Part shown: one piece after another, positions 55,801 to 64,000 of the stretch
Layout of the letters: each line of letters begins with the position of its first letter
Position numbering within the stretch: the first letter of the stretch is position 1
Assembly: GCF_024359525.1 (NCBI RefSeq)
Contig: NZ_JAKZEU010000004.1
Location: 248,001 to 312,000, forward strand
DNA length: 64,000 nt
Source of the DNA: Paracoccus albicereus
Lineage (GTDB): Bacteria > Pseudomonadota > Alphaproteobacteria > Rhodobacterales > Rhodobacteraceae
Reading direction: 5' to 3'
Translations under genes and position numbers: made by a program
The notes under the pieces: model-generated
Database searches by the model: none
Seen by the model: the letters and a program-made list of their open reading frames with translations, nothing else
Told to the model about the DNA's origin: nothing

Positions 55801-56454
55801 CCACAGGTCCATGATTCCGCCCTCGTTCACCAGATCGTCGCTGACGGATTGGATGAAGCAGGCATGGGGTTGGGGGTGTTCGTAGGCGCTGTCGGACTTG
55901 ACCAGCTTGCCGGTCTGAAAATCGACGTAGAAGTGACCCTGCGACGGGCCGTCGATGCCATAGGCCCAGTGCAGGCCGGTGTTGAACCATTGGGGGGAGT
56001 TCGGCGCGGCCATCTGGCGCGCCAGCATGTGGCGCATCTCGTCGTAATAGGCGCTTGCATCGGCCTCGGTCGAGAAATAGCCGCCCTTCCAGCCCCAATA
56101 GGCCCAGGCGCCGGCCAGCCGGTCGAAGACCTGACGCGCGCTCGATTCGCCGACGTAGCGCTCTGCCTCGGGCAGCTTGGCCAGCGCGGCTTCGTCGGGG
56201 ACCGAGCGCCACAGGAATTCGGGCACGCCCTTTTCACGCACGCGCTTCAGCGCCGTGGGAACGCCGGCCTTGCGGAAGTACTTTTGCGCGATGACGTCCG
56301 AGGCGACCTGGCTCCAGCCCTTCGGGACCTCGACGTTCTCGTTCTGGAAGACGAGCTTGCCGTCGGGGTTGCGGATCTCGCTGGTGGTGGTGCGGAACTC
56401 GATCTCGCCATACGCGCCGGTTGCGTCGGTGGTGAAACGCCGTTCGATCTTCAT
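52816..56454 (-). CDS. nrdJ: Vitamin B12-dependent (class II) ribonucleotide reductase
   Basis: A 1212-residue adenosylcobalamin-dependent enzyme that reduces ribonucleotides to deoxyribonucleotides without needing oxygen. Features include the N-terminal [16 protein letters not shown], the [10 protein letters not shown] segment, the barrel motifs [22 protein letters not shown] and [33 protein letters not shown], and a cysteine-rich C-terminus ([23 protein letters not shown]) that passes reducing power. Length suits the long NrdJ type. I chose the ATG at 56454 ([10 protein letters not shown]). NrdR-like boxes lie upstream. B12 dependence links it to cobS and cobT. Confidence 0.96.
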   Translation of the reverse strand: MKIERRFTTDATGAYGEIEFRTTTSEIRNPDGKLVFQNENVEVPKGWSQVASDVIAQKYFRKAGVPTALKRVREKGVPEFLWRSVPDEAALAKLPEAERYVGESSARQVFDRLAGAWAYWGWKGGYFSTEADASAYYDEMRHMLARQMAAPNSPQWFNTGLHWAYGIDGPSQGHFYVDFQTGKLVKSDSAYEHPQPHACFIQSVSDDLVNEGGIMDLWVREARLFKYGSGTGTNFSSLRAEGENLSGGGKSSGLMGFLKIGDRAAGAIKSGGTTRRAAKMVICDMDHPDIESFINWKVIEEQKVASLVAGSKAHERGLNDIFAAIKAWDGSIEDATDPARNEALKGAIRAAKRAMIPETYVNRVLQYARQGFDSIEFPTYDTDWDSEAYVTVSGQNSNNSVRVTDSFLSAVRDDEPWELVRRTDGKIARTVSARELWDQIGHAAWACADPGIQFHDTVNAWHTCPEDGAIRGSNPCSEYMFLDDTACNLASMNLLTFYADGKFDADAYVHATRLWTVTLEISVLMAQFPSKEIAQRSYDYRTLGLGYANIGGLLMNMGLGYDSAEGRALCGALSAIMTGVAYATSAEMASELGAFPGYKRNAAHMLRVIRNHRAAAHATGSYEAVNVNPVALDAANCADKRLVAMAREAWDEALRLGEQHGFRNAQATVIAPTGTIGLVMDCDTTGIEPDFALVKFKKLAGGGYFKIINQSVPAALDTLGYGSAQIEEIVAYAVGHASLGNCPGINRTALAGHGFGAREIEKVEAALATAFDIRFVFNQWTLGEEFCRQTLGIPEAKLNDPTFDLLRHLGFTKAQIDAANDHVCGTMTLEGAPHLREEHYPVFDCANQCGKRGRRYLSVDSHIHMMAAAQSFISGAISKTINMPNSASIADALAAYELSHSLGIKANALYRDGSKLSQPLASALIEDDEEAEETLATGSPQEKAAVIAEKIVERIIVKEMVRHHREKLPQRRKGYTQKAIVGGHKVYLRTGEYDDGKLGEIFIDMHKEGAGFRAMMNNFAIAVSVGLQYGVPLEEFVDAFTFTRFEPAGMVQGNDSIKNATSILDYVFRELAVSYLDRTDLAHVKPEGASFDELGEGEGEGRPNVTPVTEQAELKSLTMLKQISSAGYLRKRLPQELMVLQGGASGTAMATGMAESAASFESAVVATVIDPRAKAKMQGYEGDPCGECGNYTLVRNGTCMKCNTCGGTSGCS

Positions 56455-56604
56455 GGTCGCTGCCCCTTCTGTCCCTGTTCCCGTTGCCCGGGTGTTTGCT
56501 GTCGCACACACGTCCCGATCAGGCCCGCACAGACGGGGTCGTTTCAGGCGCTGCCTGATCCGATCGGGAGATTGATACCGTGGCTCTGCCGCGCGATCTG
56601 GGTG

Positions 56605-56641
56605 ACACCAGATATAGTGTGCGCCTGTGCCGTGTCACACA
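56605..56641 (-). promoter_or_regulatory. NrdR-type boxes over the nrdJ promoter
   Basis: ACACCAGATATAGTGT at 56605-56620 matches the 16-bp NrdR box pattern (ACAC-n-ATAT-n-GTGT). A weaker palindrome, TGTGCCGTGTCACACA, lies at 56626-56641, two helical turns away. On the minus strand TTGTGT and ACTATA, 18 bp apart, fall within the pair and could be the -35 and -10 elements. NrdR binding there would repress nrdJ when dATP is plentiful. Confidence 0.68.
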
Positions 56642-56926
56642 ACCTGACGCGTCGTGATCCACCGTGCAAGCAATTTTTTAACCAAGCCGGCTCAAATTCC
56701 AGCTTGACAGGAGGGCATCGAGCCTACCCTGACCGCGCCGCCATAGCTGGTTAAGAGACGTTAATTTTTCGTTAAGAAACAGTTATCTTGATGTTTTGTC
56801 TGCACTTAGCGGCCGGCGTCTGGCGCCGTCCACAGAGTTATCCCCCGGATTGTAGCACCGGGGCACGCAATCACGCCGTGGTTGCGCGGCTGTGACCTGC
56901 ACGACACAAGATCTGGTGGAGGTGAT
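56642..56926. promoter_or_regulatory. AT-rich upstream region of nrdJ with phased GTTAA units and a CtrA-type site
   Basis: About 285 bp without a gene between nrdJ and the end of ygfA. GTTAA units start at 56750, 56760 and 56771, with GTTAT at 56782 (period 10-11 bp). The second and third form TTAA-N7-TTAA (56761-56775), and on the minus strand TTAA-N7-TTAAC, the CtrA consensus. A GTTATCC stretch near 56838 is a poor match to a DnaA box. The remainder shows nothing I can name. Confidence 0.5.
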
Positions 56927-57481
56927 TTAGTCCCGACCAACGCGGATAACGCCCCGATCCGTCACGATCATGTCCAGCGGCTGGTCATAGGGGCCGGCGG
57001 GGATGTGCGGCAACTCTTGCACCGCGAAGGCGCAACCGATCGCGGCGACCGGGCCCATGCCGCGCAAAAGCGACAGGGTTCGGTCGTAATAGCCGCCACC
57101 GTAGCCGATCCGCTGGCCCGCGCGATCGAAGCCGGCCATCGGCACGATCAACACGCGTGGTGTCATCTCTTCGCACGATTCGGGCGGGTGCGCGGTGCCG
57201 AGCGAACCGCGTTCCAGCTCGCCGCCATCCCAGGCCCGGAAGATCAGCGGAACGTCACGCCCCGGCACGACGGGCAGGCAGACCGGACCGTCATGCGCGC
57301 GCATGGCGGGGCGCGGGTCCGCCTCGTCCCTGATCGGCCAGTAGCCGGCGAGAATCTGGCCGGCGAACGGCGTCAGCACCTCGATCAGGCGACGGTCGAT
57401 CGCCTCTTGGTCGCCGCCTTGGCCGCGTGCGGCCAATGCCTGCGCGCGAAGGGCGGCCTTGTCCGGCGCAGCGCCGCTCAT
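56927..57481 (-). CDS. 5-formyltetrahydrofolate cyclo-ligase
   Basis: A 184-residue enzyme (YgfA/MTHFS family) that converts 5-formyl-THF to 5,10-methenyl-THF with ATP. Motifs are DKAALRAQALAARGQ at the start, AGYWPIRDEADPRP, LIVPMAGFDRAGQRIGYGGGYYDRTLSLLRG, the ATP/folate core, and a C-terminal HIPAGPYDQPLDMIVTDRGVIR. The ATG at 57481 overlaps the mgtE stop by 4 bp, so both are on one transcript. No 6S RNA is present between them; ygfA is often linked to 6S RNA elsewhere. Confidence 0.93.
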   Translation of the reverse strand: MSGAAPDKAALRAQALAARGQGGDQEAIDRRLIEVLTPFAGQILAGYWPIRDEADPRPAMRAHDGPVCLPVVPGRDVPLIFRAWDGGELERGSLGTAHPPESCEEMTPRVLIVPMAGFDRAGQRIGYGGGYYDRTLSLLRGMGPVAAIGCAFAVQELPHIPAGPYDQPLDMIVTDRGVIRVGRD

Positions 57482-58911
57482 AGCAGCACCGCCGATGCGA
57501 GACCCAGGAAGGCGAAGAAGCCGACAACATCGGTCACGGTTGTGACGAACGTGCCCGACGCGAGCGCGGGATCGGCACCGACCTTTTCCAGACCCAGGGG
57601 AATCAGGATGCCCGCCAGGGCCGCGATCGCCAGGTTCACCACCATGGCGATGGCGATCACCGCCCCCAGCGACACGCCGCCGAACCAGATCCATGCCACC
57701 AGCCCCATGACGACGGCGAAGGCGAGGCCGTTCATCAGGCCCACGATCGCCTCGCGCCGGACAACCCGCCAGACGTTCTTGCCGCTGAGGCTTTTGGTGG
57801 CGAGCGCCCGAACCGCAACGGTCAGGGTCTGGGTGCCGGCATTGCCGCCCATCGAGGCGACAATCGGCATCAGGACCGCCAGCGCGACCACCGCGCCGAT
57901 CGTATCCTCGAACAAGGCGATCACCAGCGATGCGATGATTGCCGTCGCAAGGTTCACGGCAAGCCAGGGCAGCCGCTGCCACAGCGTTTCCATGACGGTG
58001 TCGGTGATCGCCGATTCCTCGCCGACGCCGGCGAGGCGCAGGATGTCTTCCTCGTGTTCCTCGTCCAGCACCGACATCGCGTCGTCGATGGTGATGACGC
58101 CGACCAACCGGTCGTCGTCGTCAACCACCGGCGCCGAGATCAGGTGATACTGGTTGAAAGCGTAGGCCACATCGCCTTCGTCCGAATCGGCCGAGATGGT
58201 GCGGAAGCTGTCCTCTGTCAGGTCGGCGAGCTTCGTCGTGCGCGGCGACGACAGAAGGCGGCCGAGCGCGACGTAGCCCAGCGGGTGGCGGCGGGGATCG
58301 ACCAGGATGATGTGATAGAACTGTTCCGGCAGCCATTCCTCTGCCCGCAGGAAGTCGATCGTCTCGCCCACGGTCCAGTGTTCGGGCGCGGTCACCACCT
58401 CGGACTGCATCAGGCGGCCGGCGGAATATTCGGGCCAGGTCAGCGACTGTTCAACTGCGGCGCGATCTTCGGCATCCAGAGCGGACAGGATCTCGGCCCG
58501 ATCCTCGTCGTCCATGTCCTCGACCAGATCGACGACATCGTCGCTGTCCATCTCGCGGACGGCCTCGGCCACCACTTCGCGCGGCAGCGCCTCGATCACC
58601 TCGTCGCGGATCGCCTCGTCGATCTCGGACAGGATCTCGCCGTCCATCTCGATCGAGTAGAGGCGCAGGAAGGTCTGACGCTCGGCCGGGGCGAGACGCT
58701 CGATGACGTCGGCGATGTCGGCCGCATGCATCGGCTCGAGAAGCTGTTCCAGCGTCTCGGCGTCTTCGGCCTCGATGGCGGCGTGGATGCGGTCCAGCAG
58801 TTCCGGTCGCGGCAGGAACTCGTCGTCCTCGTCGTCCTCCGGCTCGGGTTGGGGGACGGGCGTGGCGCTTTCGACCGGATCAGCGTCTGGCTGGCGGGGA
58901 TCGTCGGTCAT
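57478..58911 (-). CDS. mgtE: MgtE-family magnesium transporter
   Basis: A 477-residue Mg2+ channel with the standard order: an acidic N-terminal extension, the MgtE N-domain of helical repeats (about 40-145, PMHAADIADVIERLAPAERQTFLRLY), two CBS domains (about 150-275), and five transmembrane helices (about 300-475) with SMGGNAGTQTLTVAVRALATK as the pore signature. The acidic N-terminal stretch EPEDDEDDEF may be part of Mg2+ sensing. Start chosen at the ATG at 58911. It is coupled to ygfA. Confidence 0.95.
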   Translation of the reverse strand: MTDDPRQPDADPVESATPVPQPEPEDDEDDEFLPRPELLDRIHAAIEAEDAETLEQLLEPMHAADIADVIERLAPAERQTFLRLYSIEMDGEILSEIDEAIRDEVIEALPREVVAEAVREMDSDDVVDLVEDMDDEDRAEILSALDAEDRAAVEQSLTWPEYSAGRLMQSEVVTAPEHWTVGETIDFLRAEEWLPEQFYHIILVDPRRHPLGYVALGRLLSSPRTTKLADLTEDSFRTISADSDEGDVAYAFNQYHLISAPVVDDDDRLVGVITIDDAMSVLDEEHEEDILRLAGVGEESAITDTVMETLWQRLPWLAVNLATAIIASLVIALFEDTIGAVVALAVLMPIVASMGGNAGTQTLTVAVRALATKSLSGKNVWRVVRREAIVGLMNGLAFAVVMGLVAWIWFGGVSLGAVIAIAMVVNLAIAALAGILIPLGLEKVGADPALASGTFVTTVTDVVGFFAFLGLASAVLL

Positions 58912-58956
58912 GCGCACCTCGGGGGCTGGGGTCCAGACCCCCATAGGCGAGAGCGT

Positions 58957-59739
58957 TCAGCCGTTCAACAGGTCCAGCGCGGCGCGGTGCAACGCCGGGG
59001 TCGCGGCGGCGATGACGCGCCCGCCCGAAGCGGCGCTGCCGCCTTGCCAGTCGGTCACGATACCGCCCGCAGCCTGCACCACGGCCAGCGGGGCCGCGAT
59101 GTCGTAGGGCTGCAGCCCCGCCTCGATCACAAGATCGACATGGCCCAGGGCAAGAAGCGCGTAGGCGTAGCAATCCATCCCGTAGCGGGTCAGCCGGACG
59201 CGCGCGGCGACGCGTCGGAACGCGGCGGCATCGTCGGTCGTGCCGACCTCGGGGAACGTCGTCATCAGCGTCGCCTGCGCCAGATCGCCCGTGTCGCGCA
59301 CGGCGAGCGGCTTCACGCCCCGCGGGCCGGTCAGAGAGGCGCGGCGCCAGCCACCTTCGAAACGCTCGCCGATGTAAGGCTGGTCGATCAGGCCATAGAC
59401 CGGACCGCTGTGATCGGCGACCCCGATCAGGACGCCCCAGGTCGGCGTGCCAGAGATGAAACCGCGGGTCCCGTCGATCGGATCGAGGACCCAGGTCAGC
59501 CCGCTGGTGCCGGGCTGCGTTCCGTATTCCTCGCCCAGGATCGCATCGTCGGGGCGGCGCTGGCCAAGGATGTCGCGCATCGCACGCTCTGCCGCGCGGT
59601 CGGCTTCGGTCACAGGATCGAAGCCCCCGGCAAGCTTGTTATCGGTGCCGAGCCGGGTACGGAAATGCGGCAGGATCGCGTCGCGTGCGGCGTCGGCCAG
59701 CGCGTGGGCGGTGTCGATGATCGCGGTCCGGTCCTGCAT
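58957..59739 (-). CDS. hisN: Histidinol-phosphatase (inositol-monophosphatase fold)
   Basis: A 260-residue Mg2+-dependent phosphatase. It has the family motifs FDPVTEADRAAE (about 53-64), EEYG, DPIDGTRGFISGTPTWG (about 85-105) with metal-binding Asp residues, and the C-terminal GLQPYDIAAPLAVVQAAGG. The segment most resembles HisN, which removes phosphate from histidinol phosphate in actinobacteria and alphaproteobacteria; other inositol-phosphatase activities cannot be excluded. I chose the ATG at 59739. Confidence 0.88.
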   Translation of the reverse strand: MQDRTAIIDTAHALADAARDAILPHFRTRLGTDNKLAGGFDPVTEADRAAERAMRDILGQRRPDDAILGEEYGTQPGTSGLTWVLDPIDGTRGFISGTPTWGVLIGVADHSGPVYGLIDQPYIGERFEGGWRRASLTGPRGVKPLAVRDTGDLAQATLMTTFPEVGTTDDAAAFRRVAARVRLTRYGMDCYAYALLALGHVDLVIEAGLQPYDIAAPLAVVQAAGGIVTDWQGGSAASGGRVIAAATPALHRAALDLLNG

Positions 59740-59819
59740 CCAGCGTCCCCCTGTCGGTTGCGGCGTCCTTAGCGCGGCGGCACGCGACAGGCCAGCGAAG
59801 GACGCATGCCGCCCGATGC

Positions 59820-59848
59820 GAAAAGGGGACGCCACGACAGCGTCCCCT
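59820..59848 (-). terminator. Rho-independent terminator of the 42-residue gene
   Basis: AGGGGACGC / GCGTCCCCT form a 9-bp stem with a 7-base loop, followed on the minus strand by TTTT. It lies about 46 bp after the stop of the small gene at 59895-60023 and before hisN. Confidence 0.85.
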
Positions 59849-59894
59849 GTTGGTCTGGGTGTGTGGGTTGGGTCTGTGAGGCGTTAAAGTCGAG

Positions 59895-60023
59895 TCAGCC
59901 GTTGACGGGCCGACCGGTAAAGGTCTGCGAGCCGACCCGCACGACGATATCGCCGTTCGCAATCTGCCTTTCGAACAGGCCCTGAACAAAAACGCAGCTT
60001 CCGATGACAATTGTGCGAATCAT
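59895..60023 (-). CDS. 42-residue conserved-looking microprotein
   Basis: A short gene encoding MIRTIVIGSCVFVQGLFERQ and then a polar half with GDIVVRVGSQTFTGRPVNG. A good ribosome site (AGAAGGTG) lies 6 nt before the ATG, and a strong terminator follows 46 bp after the stop, so this is a bounded transcription unit. The N-terminal hydrophobic segment could be a single membrane helix or signal; the C-terminal half looks like a small beta hairpin. Function unknown. Confidence 0.65.
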   Translation of the reverse strand: MIRTIVIGSCVFVQGLFERQIANGDIVVRVGSQTFTGRPVNG

Positions 60024-60144
60024 GATCGATCACCTTCTACCTGTAGGGTCAGAATGCACACGAAACGGTGATGCAAGCATCTAGATTAAAGTCTGAACTG
60101 TTCATTTCGGCAGGTTCCCGCCCAATTGATTAATTTTTGTGACA

Positions 60145-60561
60145 TCAGAGCCACAACCGAAGTGCCGGAATTAAAGGCACATCTGCGTCGGGCATGGGAT
60201 ACGCGCTCAATTCGCTTGGCGGCACCCATCTGAGCGTCTGGCCTTCGCGCGGCTGAACGATCCCCTCCCACTTGCGGCAGGCAAAGAGCGGCATCAGCAG
60301 GTGAAAGTCGGCATAGGCGTGGCTGGCGAAGGTCAGCGGCGCAAAGCAGGAGCGCCAGGTCTCGATCCCCAGTTCCTCGTGCAACTCGCGGATCAGGGCG
60401 GCCTCGGGCGTCTCTCCGGGTTCGACCTTGCCGCCCGGAAACTCCCACAGGCCCGCCATCTGCTTGCCGGGGGGACGCTGCGCCAGCAGGACGCGTCCGT
60501 CGCGGTCGATCAGCGCGACCGCCGCGACGAGCACGGTCTTCAGCGACGGGACGTCCGCCAT
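60145..60561 (-). CDS. mutT: MutT-type nucleoside triphosphate pyrophosphohydrolase
   Basis: A 138-residue Nudix hydrolase that clears oxidised nucleotides such as 8-oxo-dGTP. The Nudix box starts GGKVEPGETPEAALIRELH at about residue 43 and has the conserved Gly, Glu and REL-EEL residues. The ATG at 60561 overlaps the argJ stop by one base (TGATG), so it is translated from the argJ message. AT-rich DNA of about 120 bp follows before the microprotein gene. Confidence 0.93.
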   Translation of the reverse strand: MADVPSLKTVLVAAVALIDRDGRVLLAQRPPGKQMAGLWEFPGGKVEPGETPEAALIRELHEELGIETWRSCFAPLTFASHAYADFHLLMPLFACRKWEGIVQPREGQTLRWVPPSELSAYPMPDADVPLIPALRLWL

Positions 60562-61886
60562 CAGGAGCGGTAATCGGCGTTGATGTCGATGTAGCCGTGG
60601 GTCAGGTCACAGGTCCACATCGTGCGGGCGGCCTTGCCCAGCCCCAGATCGACGGCGATGATCAATTCGTCGCGCTTCATGTAGGCGCTGGTCACCGCCT
60701 CGTCGTAGCCGGGTGAGCGCCAGCCCTTTTCCGCCACCACGATGTCGCCGAAGCGGATCGTCAGCCGGTCGCGATCTGCCTTGGCGCCGGACTTGCCGAC
60801 GGCCATGACGATGCGGCCCCAATTTGCGTCCTCGCCCGCGATGGCGGTCTTGACCAGCGGCGAGTTGGCGATGGCCGAGGCGACGCGGCGCGCGTCGGCG
60901 GCGCTCGCGGCCCCGGTCACGCGCACCTCGACGAATTTCGTCGCGCCCTCGCCGTCGCGAACGACCTGATGCGCCAACTCCATCATCACGCCGCGCAGCG
61001 CATCGTTGAAGGCACGGCCCGCCTTGCTGCGCAGATCCGTGATCGGTGCCGCGTCCGAAGCACCCGTCGCCACCAGGAACAGCGCGTCCGAGGTCGAGGT
61101 GTCACTGTCAACGGTGATCGCGTTGAACGTGTCGCCGACCAGTTTGGACAGCAGGCGCTGCAGCAGATCGGGCGCGATCGCGGCATCGGTGAAGATGTAG
61201 ACCAGCATCGTCGCAAGATCCGGCGCCACCATCCCCGATCCCTTGGCGATCCCGGCGATGCGGACCTGACCACCATCGCCCGCGATCTCGGCCGATGCGC
61301 CCTTGGGGAAGGTATCGGTGGTCATGATCGCCTTGGCGGCGGCGGCGATGCCGGCCCCGTCCTGGCCGCCCACCAGCTTGTCGACCGCGCGCACGATCTT
61401 GTCATGCGGCAGCGGCTCGCCGATCACGCCGGTCGAGCAGGAAAAGACTCGCGTTTCCGGCAGCCCCATCGCCTCGGCCACCGCGCCGGTGACGGCGCGC
61501 ACCGATTCCAGCCCGCGCGCGCCCGTGAAGGCGTTCGCATTGCCCGAGTTCACGATGATCGCGGCCCCGGCGCTGGCATCCTGCGCACCGCGCAGCTTGG
61601 CCTGGTTGTCGAGAATACAGGCCGCGCGCGTGGCGGAGCGGGTGAAGACCCCCGCGACCGATGCGCCGGGCGCCACGCTCATCAGCGTGACGTCGGTGCG
61701 CCCGGCATATTTGATCCCGGCGGCAGCGCTGGCGAAGGACAGACCGCCGATCACCGGCAGGTCGGGAAATGCCTCGGGCGCAAGCGGAGAGACGTGAGGC
61801 TTCTTCGGAACCGAAGCTGCCTTCATCTCGGTGCGTATGGCCTTGAGCTTGGCCTTGCCCTTCTTCTTCTTGACGTCCTTCGCCAT
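60561..61886 (-). CDS. argJ: Bifunctional ornithine acetyltransferase / N-acetylglutamate synthase
   Basis: A 441-residue ArgJ that recycles the acetyl group in arginine synthesis. The self-cleavage site is the Thr in KGSGMVAPDLATMLVYIFTDA, which yields alpha and beta chains. The N-terminus carries a lysine-rich extension (MAKDVKKKKGKAKLKAIRTEMKAASVPKKP) of about 30 residues before the family core VSPLAPEAFPDLPVIGGL. The C-terminal THGYIDINADYRS is intact. Start chosen at the ATG at 61886. The parvulin gene lies 19 bp upstream. Confidence 0.95.
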   Translation of the reverse strand: MAKDVKKKKGKAKLKAIRTEMKAASVPKKPHVSPLAPEAFPDLPVIGGLSFASAAAGIKYAGRTDVTLMSVAPGASVAGVFTRSATRAACILDNQAKLRGAQDASAGAAIIVNSGNANAFTGARGLESVRAVTGAVAEAMGLPETRVFSCSTGVIGEPLPHDKIVRAVDKLVGGQDGAGIAAAAKAIMTTDTFPKGASAEIAGDGGQVRIAGIAKGSGMVAPDLATMLVYIFTDAAIAPDLLQRLLSKLVGDTFNAITVDSDTSTSDALFLVATGASDAAPITDLRSKAGRAFNDALRGVMMELAHQVVRDGEGATKFVEVRVTGAASAADARRVASAIANSPLVKTAIAGEDANWGRIVMAVGKSGAKADRDRLTIRFGDIVVAEKGWRSPGYDEAVTSAYMKRDELIIAVDLGLGKAARTMWTCDLTHGYIDINADYRS

Positions 61887-61905
61887 CGCCGTGCGGGTTC
61901 CCCTG

Positions 61906-62898
61906 TCAGCCGTCCTGTTCGGTTTCGCCTTCGGCCGGCGCCATCTCGGCGTCGGTCGCGGGCGCTGCTTCGGCCTCGCCCTCGGGCTGCGCCGTTTCTT
62001 CTGCCGATGCCGCGGCCTCATCCTCGGCCGCAGGCTGGGCGTCACCCGCAGGGGCGTCCAGAAGCTCGACACGGGTCAAAAGCGACGGGTCCAGCCCCTC
62101 GACGCGATCGACACTGGCTGCCGTCACGAGGCTCTGGATTTCGGCATCGACCTTTTCGCGGCGGATCTGCTGGATCAACTGCGGACGGATCTCTTCAAGC
62201 TTCGGGGCCTCCATCTGCCGCGAATCGTTCAACTTGATGATATGCCACCCGAAATCGCTTTGCACGGGCTCCGATACCGCGCCCTTGTCCAGCGCGACGA
62301 CGGCGTCGGCAAAGGGCTGCACCATCTGTTCGGGCGAAAACCACCCCAGATCGCCGCCGTTCTGCGCGCTGCTGTCTGACGAATTTTCCTGGGCCAGCGT
62401 CGCGAAATCCGCGCCACCGTCCAGTTCCGCCTTCAGTTCCTTGGCCTTCTCTTCGCTGTCGACCAGGATATGAGCAGCAGAATACTGCATCTGCGGGGCA
62501 GCCTCGCCGAAGGCGGCTTCGTACGCGGCGTTCACTTCTTCGTCGGTCGGCTCTTCCGAGGCCAGCCGTTCGAGCGCGGCCGAGGCGAGATAGGCGCGAC
62601 GCTCGATCTCCAGTGCGGCGACGTCGCCTGCGTCGATCTCATTCTCGCCCACATTGGCGACGGCGGTCTGGCGAACCATCTGATCCAGCATCAGGTCCCA
62701 CAGCGCCCGGTCGGGCAGTTCGGCGGCTGCCTGATCGTGAAGGCCCCGCTTCATGGCGATCATCTGTCCCAGCGTGATCGGCGTGCCGTCCACGGTCGCG
62801 ACGACGGTTCCGGCATCCTGTGCGGCGGCCGGCAGGGCCGGCACGATCAGCGCGGTGCCCGCCATCAGGCAGGCGGCGAGGGGGAAGCGTTTCAGCAT
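61906..62898 (-). CDS. Parvulin-type peptidyl-prolyl isomerase (periplasmic foldase)
   Basis: A 330-residue PrsA/PpiD-like protein with a signal peptide (about 1-27, ending AAAQ). A SurA-like helical region is followed by the parvulin domain (about 140-230: YSAAHILVDSEEKAKELKAELDGGADFATLAQENSSD, GGDLGWFSPEQMVQPFADAV, QSDFGWHIIKLNDSRQ) and a disordered Ala/Glu-rich tail of about 55 residues. It should assist folding of exported proteins. It is divergent from secA across a 214-bp gap and upstream of argJ. Confidence 0.92.
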   Translation of the reverse strand: MLKRFPLAACLMAGTALIVPALPAAAQDAGTVVATVDGTPITLGQMIAMKRGLHDQAAAELPDRALWDLMLDQMVRQTAVANVGENEIDAGDVAALEIERRAYLASAALERLASEEPTDEEVNAAYEAAFGEAAPQMQYSAAHILVDSEEKAKELKAELDGGADFATLAQENSSDSSAQNGGDLGWFSPEQMVQPFADAVVALDKGAVSEPVQSDFGWHIIKLNDSRQMEAPKLEEIRPQLIQQIRREKVDAEIQSLVTAASVDRVEGLDPSLLTRVELLDAPAGDAQPAAEDEAAASAEETAQPEGEAEAAPATDAEMAPAEGETEQDG

Positions 62899-63112
62899 GG
62901 AAGATCCTTGTCTTGTCCGTGGCTCGGGGCGGTTCCGCGGCGTTCTCCGCAAGGGCCCGAGCGTTGACAGTCTGACGGGGCGCGCATACATCCGGCGCAA
63001 CCGAAATCAAGGCGCACCCGCCGCTTTTCGATCCCGACCCTGATACGGTGGACCGAGGGGACGGACAAGTGGTCCGAGGGCCACCGCCTTTTCGCAATGA
63101 TGTGAAGGTAAG

Positions 63113-64000
63113 ATGCTCGGAGCATTGGCACGCAAGGTCTTTGGCACGCCGAACGACCGCAAGGTGAAGACGACCCGCCCTCTGGTCGCGCAGATCAACG
63201 CCCTTGAGGACCAGTTCAGCGGATTGTCCGACGAGGCGCTGGTCGAGAAGACGCGCGAGTTCCAGAAGCGTGCCCAGGGCGGTGAAAGCCTTGATGCACT
63301 GCTTCCCGAAGCCTTCGCCAATTGCCGCGAGGCCGCGCGGCGTGCGCTTGGCCTGCGTGCCTTCGACGTGCAGTTGCTGGGCGGGATCTTCCTGCATCAG
63401 GGCAACATCGCCGAGATGAAGACGGGTGAAGGCAAGACGCTGGTCGCGACCTTCCCGGCCTACCTGAACGCGCTGTCGGGCAAGGGCGTCCATGTCGTGA
63501 CGGTCAACGACTACCTGGCCAAGCGCGACGCGGAATGGATGAGCAAGGTCTTTTCGCAGCTCGGCCTGACCACTGGCGTCGTCTATCCGTTCCAGCCCGA
63601 GGCTGAAAAACGCACGGCCTATGCCGCAGACGTGACCTACGCCACCAACAACGAGCTGGGCTTCGACTACCTTCGCGACAACATGAAGGGCTCGATCGAG
63701 GAAATGGTCCAGCGCGGCCACAATTTCGCGATCGTCGACGAAGTCGACTCGATCCTGATCGACGAGGCACGGACGCCGCTGATCATCTCGGGTCCGTCGC
63801 AGGACCGCAGCGAGCTTTACGTGACGCTGAACCAGTTCATCCCGCAGCTTGCTGAAGAAGCCTTCAAGCTGGACGAGAAATCGCGCAACGCGACCTTCAC
63901 CGAAGAAGGCAACGACGTTCTGGAGCGACTGTTGTCGGATGCGGGCGTGCTGCCCGAAGGCCAGACGCTTTACGATCCGGAATCGACCACGATCGTCCAT
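63113..64000 (+). CDS. secA: Preprotein translocase ATPase SecA (5' part)
   Basis: The first 296 residues of SecA, cut by the window end. The N-terminus [19 protein letters not shown], the Walker A segment MKTGEGKTL (about 102-110), [27 protein letters not shown] and Walker [14 protein letters not shown] are all present. SecA drives Sec export of the signal-peptide proteins seen in this window. AAGG lies 6 nt before the ATG. Confidence 0.97.
   Translation, partial: MLGALARKVFGTPNDRKVKTTRPLVAQINALEDQFSGLSDEALVEKTREFQKRAQGGESLDALLPEAFANCREAARRALGLRAFDVQLLGGIFLHQGNIAEMKTGEGKTLVATFPAYLNALSGKGVHVVTVNDYLAKRDAEWMSKVFSQLGLTTGVVYPFQPEAEKRTAYAADVTYATNNELGFDYLRDNMKGSIEEMVQRGHNFAIVDEVDSILIDEARTPLIISGPSQDRSELYVTLNQFIPQLAEEAFKLDEKSRNATFTEEGNDVLERLLSDAGVLPEGQTLYDPESTTIVH

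Noticed and set aside
56700..56735. TTGACA on the plus strand as a promoter for a small RNA
   Set aside because: No acceptable -10 at 16-18 bp and no terminator downstream before the ygfA end.
56455..56926. Cobalamin riboswitch upstream of nrdJ
   Set aside because: I could not find a B12-box-like conserved core in the minus-strand leader; the promoter and NrdR sites leave about 150 nt of leader without it.
58054..59772. 572-residue open frame opposite mgtE and hisN
   Set aside because: It spans two real genes on the other strand and its product is low-complexity Arg/Gly/His sequence.
61887..62072. N-terminal extension of argJ to a start at 62072
   Set aside because: The extra 62 residues are antisense to the acidic tail of the parvulin gene and are Arg/Pro/Lys-rich; the ATG at 61886 fits the family better.

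Overview
The window is GC-rich, densely coded DNA from an alphaproteobacterium, most likely an aerobic Rhodobacterales species of the Paracoccus/Roseobacter kind. Supporting points are the gene content and linkages: glnB-glnA, moaA, a secA - parvulin - argJ - mutT block, CobS/CobT cobaltochelatase, a B12-dependent NrdJ ribonucleotide reductase, EcfG-type (GGAAC-N16/17-CGTT) promoter motifs and a TTAA-N7-TTAA CtrA-type site. There are no photosynthesis genes, prophage, insertion sequence or CRISPR array. The osmolyte genes (choline uptake, glycine betaine synthesis, ectoine hydroxylase) suggest a saline or osmotically variable habitat.

Layout. 0-9 kb: the end of an unidentified gene, a ClC chloride channel, cobT and cobS separated by an opposite-strand SDR gene, an ECF sigma / anti-sigma / fasciclin module, and a DUF808 membrane protein. 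9-13.5 kb: the ugpBAEC glycerol-3-phosphate importer behind a Pho-box array. 13.5-20.3 kb: a protealysin-like M4 protease with its emfourin-type inhibitor, corA, glycerate 2-kinase, a CsbD stress protein with a perfect EcfG promoter, a 2-hydroxyacid dehydrogenase, a CsaA-like protein, proC and ybjN. 20.4-33 kb: a rhomboid-fold protein lacking catalytic residues, trpS, an Old Yellow Enzyme, a haem-membrane protein with a Tat-exported partner, glnA-glnB, ectD, a stand-alone nnrD, tRNA-Leu(UAG), tig, two lipoproteins and moaA. 33-40.4 kb: betI-betB-GST-betA divergent from choXWV, with a palindromic BetI-type operator between them.

40.4-51.8 kb is a surface-glycan locus: a KpsM/KpsE/KpsT-type exporter, two glycosyltransferases, then a tightly packed SqdB-like UDP-sulfoquinovose synthase, APS reductase and sugar epimerase, with a sulfotransferase nearby. 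APS reductase makes sulfite and SqdB consumes sulfite to make UDP-sulfoquinovose. The locus therefore looks like a route to a sulfonated, perhaps also sulfated, exported polysaccharide. This is the best candidate for an undescribed system in the window.

52-64 kb: a VOC protein, nrdJ with a small co-oriented partner gene, NrdR- and CtrA-type sites upstream of nrdJ, ygfA-mgtE, hisN, a 42-residue microprotein gene, mutT-argJ, a parvulin lipoprotein-like foldase and the start of secA.

A second noteworthy element is a repeat family of about 150-190 bp, present three times (about 1.9, 28.9 and 51.8 kb), always at gene ends. Each copy carries five GTGTAC-type units at an exact 11-bp period, followed by a small conserved hairpin and GTTGCG-rich DNA. 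It looks like a helically phased protein-binding array.
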